In this document: piece after piece, positions 59,333 through 64,000 of the stretch
How the letters are laid out: each line of letters begins with the position of its first letter
How positions within the stretch are numbered: the first letter of the stretch is position 1
NCBI GenBank assembly: GCA_022818135.1
Contig: JAFMSR010000016.1
Coordinates: forward strand, 10,367,761-10,431,760
DNA from: Saxidomus purpurata
Taxonomy: Eukaryota > Mollusca > Bivalvia > Venerida > Veneridae
Direction of reading: 5' to 3'
Length of the DNA: 64,000 bases
The notes under the pieces: generated by a model
Databases searched by the model: none
The model's input: the letters and a program-made list of their open reading frames with translations, nothing else
What the model was told of the DNA's origin: nothing
Position numbers and translations under genes: made by a program

Positions 59333-59493
59333 GTTCTTTAACATGCCTGGTGTACATCACCGATACATCGCACCTCGGTTTAAGGTCTCATCCGAAAAAC
59401 CATTAGTTATGTTAGTGGAGGAGCGGGGGATCGAACCTGCGATCCCTGGATCACAAGCCCAGCGCGTTAACCACTAGGTCACTGATCAACAAC
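59333..59493 (-). mobile_element. tRNA-headed SINE, copy 2
   Basis: Same head (loop CTTGTGA, anticodon TGT; box B GGTTCGATC) and same body ending GGCATGTTAAAGAA, in the same orientation as copy 1 about 400 bp away. The T-stem pairs poorly, against a functional tRNA. Confidence 0.75.
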
Positions 59494-60710
59494 TACCAGT
59501 ATAAGAGAATTCAGTGTAAGTATTTCATACATTTTGTTTTTCAAAGCATCCATTGTGTTTTAAGCTTTTTAATGGATGATAATACATAATGGCCATTTTG
59601 AAAGGTACCAGGCAATTTTTATCTTACCTGATAAATACATTTTGTTAAACAAAAATCATGATTTTCAGAAGTGATGAATGTTGAAAACATAAACTTTGCA
59701 GTTACCTATTTACATTTAAATTTTCAATACTAAGTTTTCTCCAATGATGAAAGCAAAACTCTTTTCGAGCAAAATAAAAATAGAATCTTCATATATCTTG
59801 TAAGAAAAGGCAATGTACCTAAGTGAAGAAACATTTATAATGACACCTTTTTGCCATGCACTGTAAAACAAAATTCATCCAGATGTCTAGTAAGGCCATA
59901 CATATTTGTGCTGTGGTCAGTTAGTCTGTCAATGGTAATGAGATAGCATGCTGGGCAGCAAAACCAGGGAATTATCTGGAAACTAGCCAGTTTTCTAATG
60001 ACTGTATGTATGATACTGAAGTATATTATGTCGTCACTGACTTTGTGTAACACGTTTAATTAAAAGCAGAACCACGTGTGTTATCAGTTTAACAAGTAGA
60101 TCTACACAATGTGTGTTCGCTTTCTGCTCGCAGTTAGTTGAGCCTTATTGTGGCTGGGTATGTTAGGTCCTGGTTGTGCGGCACGCACTCGAAGTATACA
60201 AGGGTACTTTCTGCTGAAAATCACTATCTGGTAAGCCTCCGAGCTTCAAAGTGTGGGCTCAATTAATTAATGACCCTGTGAAATTGATAGCAATAAATTA
60301 TGCTTATACTGATGATGTGGTTTCCACAATCTCATGTCCTGATAATGCAGAATGTATCAATTGTAGAAAGAAAAAAAATGTAATAATTTGGAAGAAGTTT
60401 TTATGTATTCACAATTTTTTTTTTAAATGCATGATTATATCAGAATTTTTGTTATCTGTTACCGTTTATCAATGCTTTCAGCCAATCAGCAAATAAACAT
60501 ACGTAATTACATTCCCTTAGATAAATGGTATACTTCCTATATTCCAGGGCTGTGAATTTTACATTTACAGTAGGCATTTTTAGCGCAAATTATATTGACT
60601 TACCATGAGGAAACTTTGCCCTTTCTTTTTTTCTCCTCAGTACCAGTAGTTCAATAACATGAATACATTAGCTTGATACATTTTTTTTTTCATTAACTCC
60701 GAGGTATTAA

Positions 60711-61056
60711 AATGAACTTATTTTTCCAAGAAAGATGTCTTACCAGCGGAAATGACCTTTATTTATACCATGCACAGATGCTTGGGGTCTGGACCTCACC
60801 CTCAAGCATCTGTGATACCATGTACCGGAAATATTCCTAACTTTGCTTTTTAAATTAATGTACATGTTAGAAATATTGTGCAGTATTTTTTCAATGATAA
60901 GCAAAAAAATTATGAAAGGCTTTCTGGTAACTCTATTCTCATGAAGAAATGACCTTAATAAGAAAGACAGACATTTGTTAACATTGTTTTAGAGTTTGAT
61001 ATCCTACCAGTAAATTTATTTTTCGATAACAGTAAAATCAATGTGATCATGGGACT
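60711..61056. mobile_element. TTAA-flanked MITE, family B copy 2 (with insertion)
   Basis: Aligns with 9319-9631 (shared AAAGATG.CTTACC and ATGTACATGTTAGAAAT), ends in GGGACT then TTAA, and has a decayed left end after TTAA. It is interrupted at 60773 by a 42-bp inverted-repeat insertion absent from copy 1. Confidence 0.78.
60773..60814. mobile_element. 42-bp inverted-repeat micro-element with 8-bp target duplication
   Basis: It begins CACAGATGCTTG and ends CAAGCATCTGTG, a perfect 12-bp inverted repeat around an 18-base centre. It is flanked on both sides by ATACCATG (60765-60772 and 60815-60822). Eight-base target duplications are typical of hAT elements. The related MITE at 9319 runs through this point without it. 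A longer relative of its left part occurs at 58119-58146. Confidence 0.88.
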
Positions 61057-62639
61057 TTAAAGGTGTATAATCAGATTTTGGCCATGTAACAGATTTGTTT
61101 GAAAATTTAACATCTGATCATTTACACTCATATTTGTTCACTTAAAGCTTAATTCAAGTAGACCTATGTATTATATTTGTAAAATATTTGCATTAACAAT
61201 TATATATTTAGATGGAATTCATTAGAAATGCATGTTTGAAAAAATATTATTACCTCCCTTTACCTATCTTGGTTGCGCAACCAATATAGATTGGAAATAA
61301 ATGAATTCAGAAGCTACACGTAGTTTTAAAACTTGCCTTTTGGTTCAGAATATTAAAACATTTGTATCTATCAAATGCAAATGTAAAAGTAGAAATTGTA
61401 TTGAGATAAAAAGAAATACTCAACTTTTTAGATACTTTCATAGCTAAACAAAAATAAGTAATAACAAAATTTTATAAAAGTTAATAAAATGTAAATTTCT
61501 AATAGGGATCTAACTCTATGTAATGGGTCTTTTTGTTCCTAAAATAAATCTCTAACAGAATATACAAAAAGTAAAAATTGTCATCAAATTTTGCTTAAAT
61601 GTGATTGACCACCTGTAAATGATTGTACCATTATATAAGTTTCATTCTTTACAGTAGTATAAGTAAGAAATATACATGTATTTATTATTTTCCTTTTTAT
61701 CATGTACAGACCAACATCGCAAGCATTGCAAATAAGTGATGTAAGATGTAGAATATCTGTTTTCAATTTTCTGGCAGTGAAGGTGTTGTGGTAAAATTGT
61801 GATTTATTATTATCAATATTACAAGGGCAACTGATAATAACTTTCATGCTGAGATTCCAGCTAGCCAGGTGATGTTCAGGCTGAGCAATTCTACTACCCT
61901 TGTATAACGTTACTCAGTTAGAATAAGAAACAGATCAATTCAATCATTTTTAAAATGTTATTTGCCAATGAGTCGTGTTAGGATAGAAGTCAGGGTACTG
62001 ATTTTCGGCAGCAGCATAAAAACATGTAATTAAATCACTCGCCGTAACAGGCATAACCAAACCTCTGAACGCATGGTTAGTATTCGTTATTCGTTAACTT
62101 CTCTTGCAACATCCAAAGGTGAATTAGAAATTTAGAATAAAAACTTAGTAAAGAATATATCTGTTACATTGAATTATGAGAAAGAAAGTTTACCTTTTGT
62201 TATGTTTTATTCTCCGATCCAGTTACCGGAAACCACGTGTGTGTAATGAAAAAGCGGAACGAGCCGTTACCATTATCATGGTGTGTTCCACTTTATGTTG
62301 CTTTTGCAAGAATCAGCAGTTCACCGGTCAAGTTATTAGCGTTATCATCCTTGACCCCGCAGAGCAATAAACACCTTAGGGTGCCGATTTCTTAACCGTG
62401 TCTTAGCTTTGCATACAGACGGCATGCTCGCGATTTCCGCCACAGTCCGAGGTAAATTTTGACGATCGTAATAATGGAGATTTTGTCACAGTGATATCTT
62501 CTTCCTTACTTCCATGTACTAATAAAACAATTTAACCACTGCAATCTAAATCAACAATAAACAAATATTATTAACAAAATAATAAACCGGTGTTAAGCAT
62601 GTTAAGATAGTTCCAGCAATAAAGCAGACGATTACAGCT
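61057..62639. other. No gene seen
   Basis: AT-rich unassigned sequence. Chance frames only. Confidence 0.55.
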
Positions 62640-63060
62640 GCGGGTTAGTGCATTTAATCTGCGTCCGCATGTCCGAAAATCGTGTCCGCTCCATATCTCT
62701 TGAATTTGAATTCTAGGATTTGAGAATAACTCACCACAAATGCTCACCATATTGAGACGATGTGCAGAGCGCATGTTACGACCACCTAGGGTCAAGGTCA
62801 AGGTCAATATTAATAAAAATAGAAAAAATGGTTTGCGCTCAATAACTCTAGATAGGAGCAGGAACATAGAATATACAGGAATGTAAAATTGATTCTACGT
62901 TCCTGACAGGAGTGACCAATTTATTGAAACTTGGTGTGTAAGTAGTTTGCTTGGAGAAGAAGCTTTGGATTGTATTGTGGGTCACTAGGGTCAAGGTCAA
63001 TGTCATTGTTACTAATTTTTTTTTTAATTTTATTGTTTTAAGCAAAAAAAAAAATTTCAG
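62640..63060 (+). repeat. Dispersed repeat with GGTCAAGGTCA runs
   Basis: It contains CTGCGTCCGCATGTCCG, CACCATATTGAGACGATG and two GGGTCAAGGTCAA runs (about 62797 and 62988), shared in kind with the 57280-58436 repeat. Limits uncertain. Confidence 0.55.
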
Positions 63061-63427
63061 GAGGGGGGATTCAGGTCACTGTTGCTAAAAATAAAGCGTG
63101 CATTAAAAGACTAATAACTTTAGTTTTATGGTTTATTCTAAATATTAGTTTTATAGGTACACAGAAATTTGTTTCAATAAAACAAGTCATTTACATCACA
63201 CAAGTATGTATACTTTATTCTTTAATCATAATATCATCAGTATATAATTCTAAAAATGTGTACAAATAATTTGTATTTTCAAATGAAGAGATGCAGGATA
63301 TCTGAACAGCATTAATATGTACAAAATACTGGGAACAATATAAGAGATAAAAAATGAACAATCTAAATCAAACTTTAAAATCAAACAAATGGTAACATAA
63401 TTCTTCTTTTTCATGTTTAAAGTAACT

Positions 63428-63515
63428 AATATATCACCCTTCAAAAAGGCCGTTCTACAATATCATGGTCAAATATATCACCCTTCACAAATGGCCGTTA
63501 TATAATATCATGGTC
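63428..63515. repeat. Two-unit tandem duplication (~47 bp)
   Basis: AATATATCACCCTTCA...GGCCGTT and ATATCATGGTCAA occur twice in a row with a few differences. Confidence 0.85.
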
Positions 63516-63822
63516 AATATAATGATTAAAATGAAATGAATGCTTTGAAAACAGGTAAGAAAAATAATTCATGCTGGGTTATTTATCTTATAATCATGTA
63601 CAAAAGAGATTATTAAACGTTACAAAAAATAGGGGGAGAACCAATTTTTGACTAAGATAGTCAAGAAATAATTATTCTATATTGCAAAATAAAAACTTAA
63701 ACTGTGGTATAAATTTATACATATCCGTGTATGTTATGTATACTAACTTTGGCAATGTTCTTAGAATGTAAATGTAGGTCAGCGCTAAAATCATGATGGT
63801 CACTTTGAAGGGTAATACCACT

Positions 63823-64000
63823 TTAAAATCTGTGCAGCCCATCATATAAATAATCTCTTTGAGGTACAGTCATCGGTTTTGAGGTTTTATCATACATGTC
63901 CGAGTCATTCTCACCGAACACCACTTGATCGTAGTTCGTTCCTTTTTTCATAGCATCCTTTCCTTTCTTTCCAGCGCCAAGTTTGTCATACATTTGTGCA
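63823..64000 (-). CDS. Terminal exon of an unrecognised gene (partial)
   Basis: The minus strand reads open from the window edge to TAA at 63823-63825 (59 codons). It begins MYDKLGAGKKGKDAMKK and ends DYLYDGLHRF. The tail is hydrophilic with several Tyr-Asp pairs (MYDK, NYDQ, MYDK, LYDG) and no membrane segment, as in cytoplasmic tails of membrane or adaptor proteins. Codon use looks coding, and the long AT-rich flank lacks such frames. No family was recognised. A possible poly(A) signal (AATAAA) lies at 63214-63219. Confidence 0.5.
   Translation of the reverse strand, partial: AQMYDKLGAGKKGKDAMKKGTNYDQVVFGENDSDMYDKTSKPMTVPQRDYLYDGLHRF

Overview
This is a gene-poor, AT-rich and strongly repeat-laden animal nuclear window. 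I infer a bivalve mollusc from four things: the small intron-split genes; dispersed repeats of the bivalve type whose ends begin AACAAGA plus a stem-loop and whose cores carry about 160-bp tandem units; 3'-truncated and decayed non-LTR retrotransposons; and many short inverted-repeat elements. There is no bacterial-style operon, CRISPR array or rRNA. One gap of 500 Ns (53501-54000) and two long homopolymer blocks (C/G at 13356-13697, T at 33865-34455) mark it as a draft assembly.

Genes. Four loci look protein-coding, all on the minus strand. (1) 41793-52622 is a FAST-kinase-domain (FASTKD) mitochondrial RNA-binding protein, best matched to FASTKD4/TBRG4. I rebuilt it as ten coding exons that join in phase to 751 codons including stop. 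It has an arginine-rich presequence, FAST domains and a C-terminal RAP domain, and includes an inferred 20-nt micro-exon. (2) 55318-56721 is an 11-finger C2H2 zinc-finger protein of 467 residues with an N-terminal six-copy TGKDND repeat. (3) 28895-29083 is a first exon with a signal peptide and the start of an ANF-receptor-type ligand-binding domain, as in receptor guanylate cyclases; no later exon was recognised. (4) 63823-64000 is the last exon of an unrecognised gene that runs off the right edge.

Mobile DNA. 1-5 kb is mostly unassigned sequence with one palindrome; 5.4-13 kb holds a repeat end, TTAA-flanked MITEs and a CR1/jockey-like LINE 3' end with an (AAT)n tail. 13.4-13.7 kb is the C/G block. 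16.8-21.5 kb is a decayed L1-like LINE (ORF1, endonuclease, reverse transcriptase) with frameshifts and a FAND in place of FADD. 25-26.3 kb has two hairpins and a tRNA-like remnant. 31-40 kb is dense in AACAAGA-hairpin repeats, a LINE fragment, a 908-bp hAT-like element with a perfect 8-bp target duplication, and palindromes. 41-53 kb is the FASTKD gene with MITEs and repeats in its introns. 54-63 kb has the zinc-finger gene, a nearby 120-bp copy of part of its coding sequence, pogo/Tigger-like MITEs (one split by another repeat), two tRNA-headed SINEs, and a 42-bp hAT-like micro-element with an 8-bp target duplication.

The strongest observations are the array of duplicated 3' splice sites carried by a 39-bp minisatellite at a FASTKD exon, the 20-nt micro-exon, the 42-bp micro-element with an apparent empty-site relative, and the shared AACAAGA-hairpin terminus across otherwise different repeat families. 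The genes do not form an evident pathway together.
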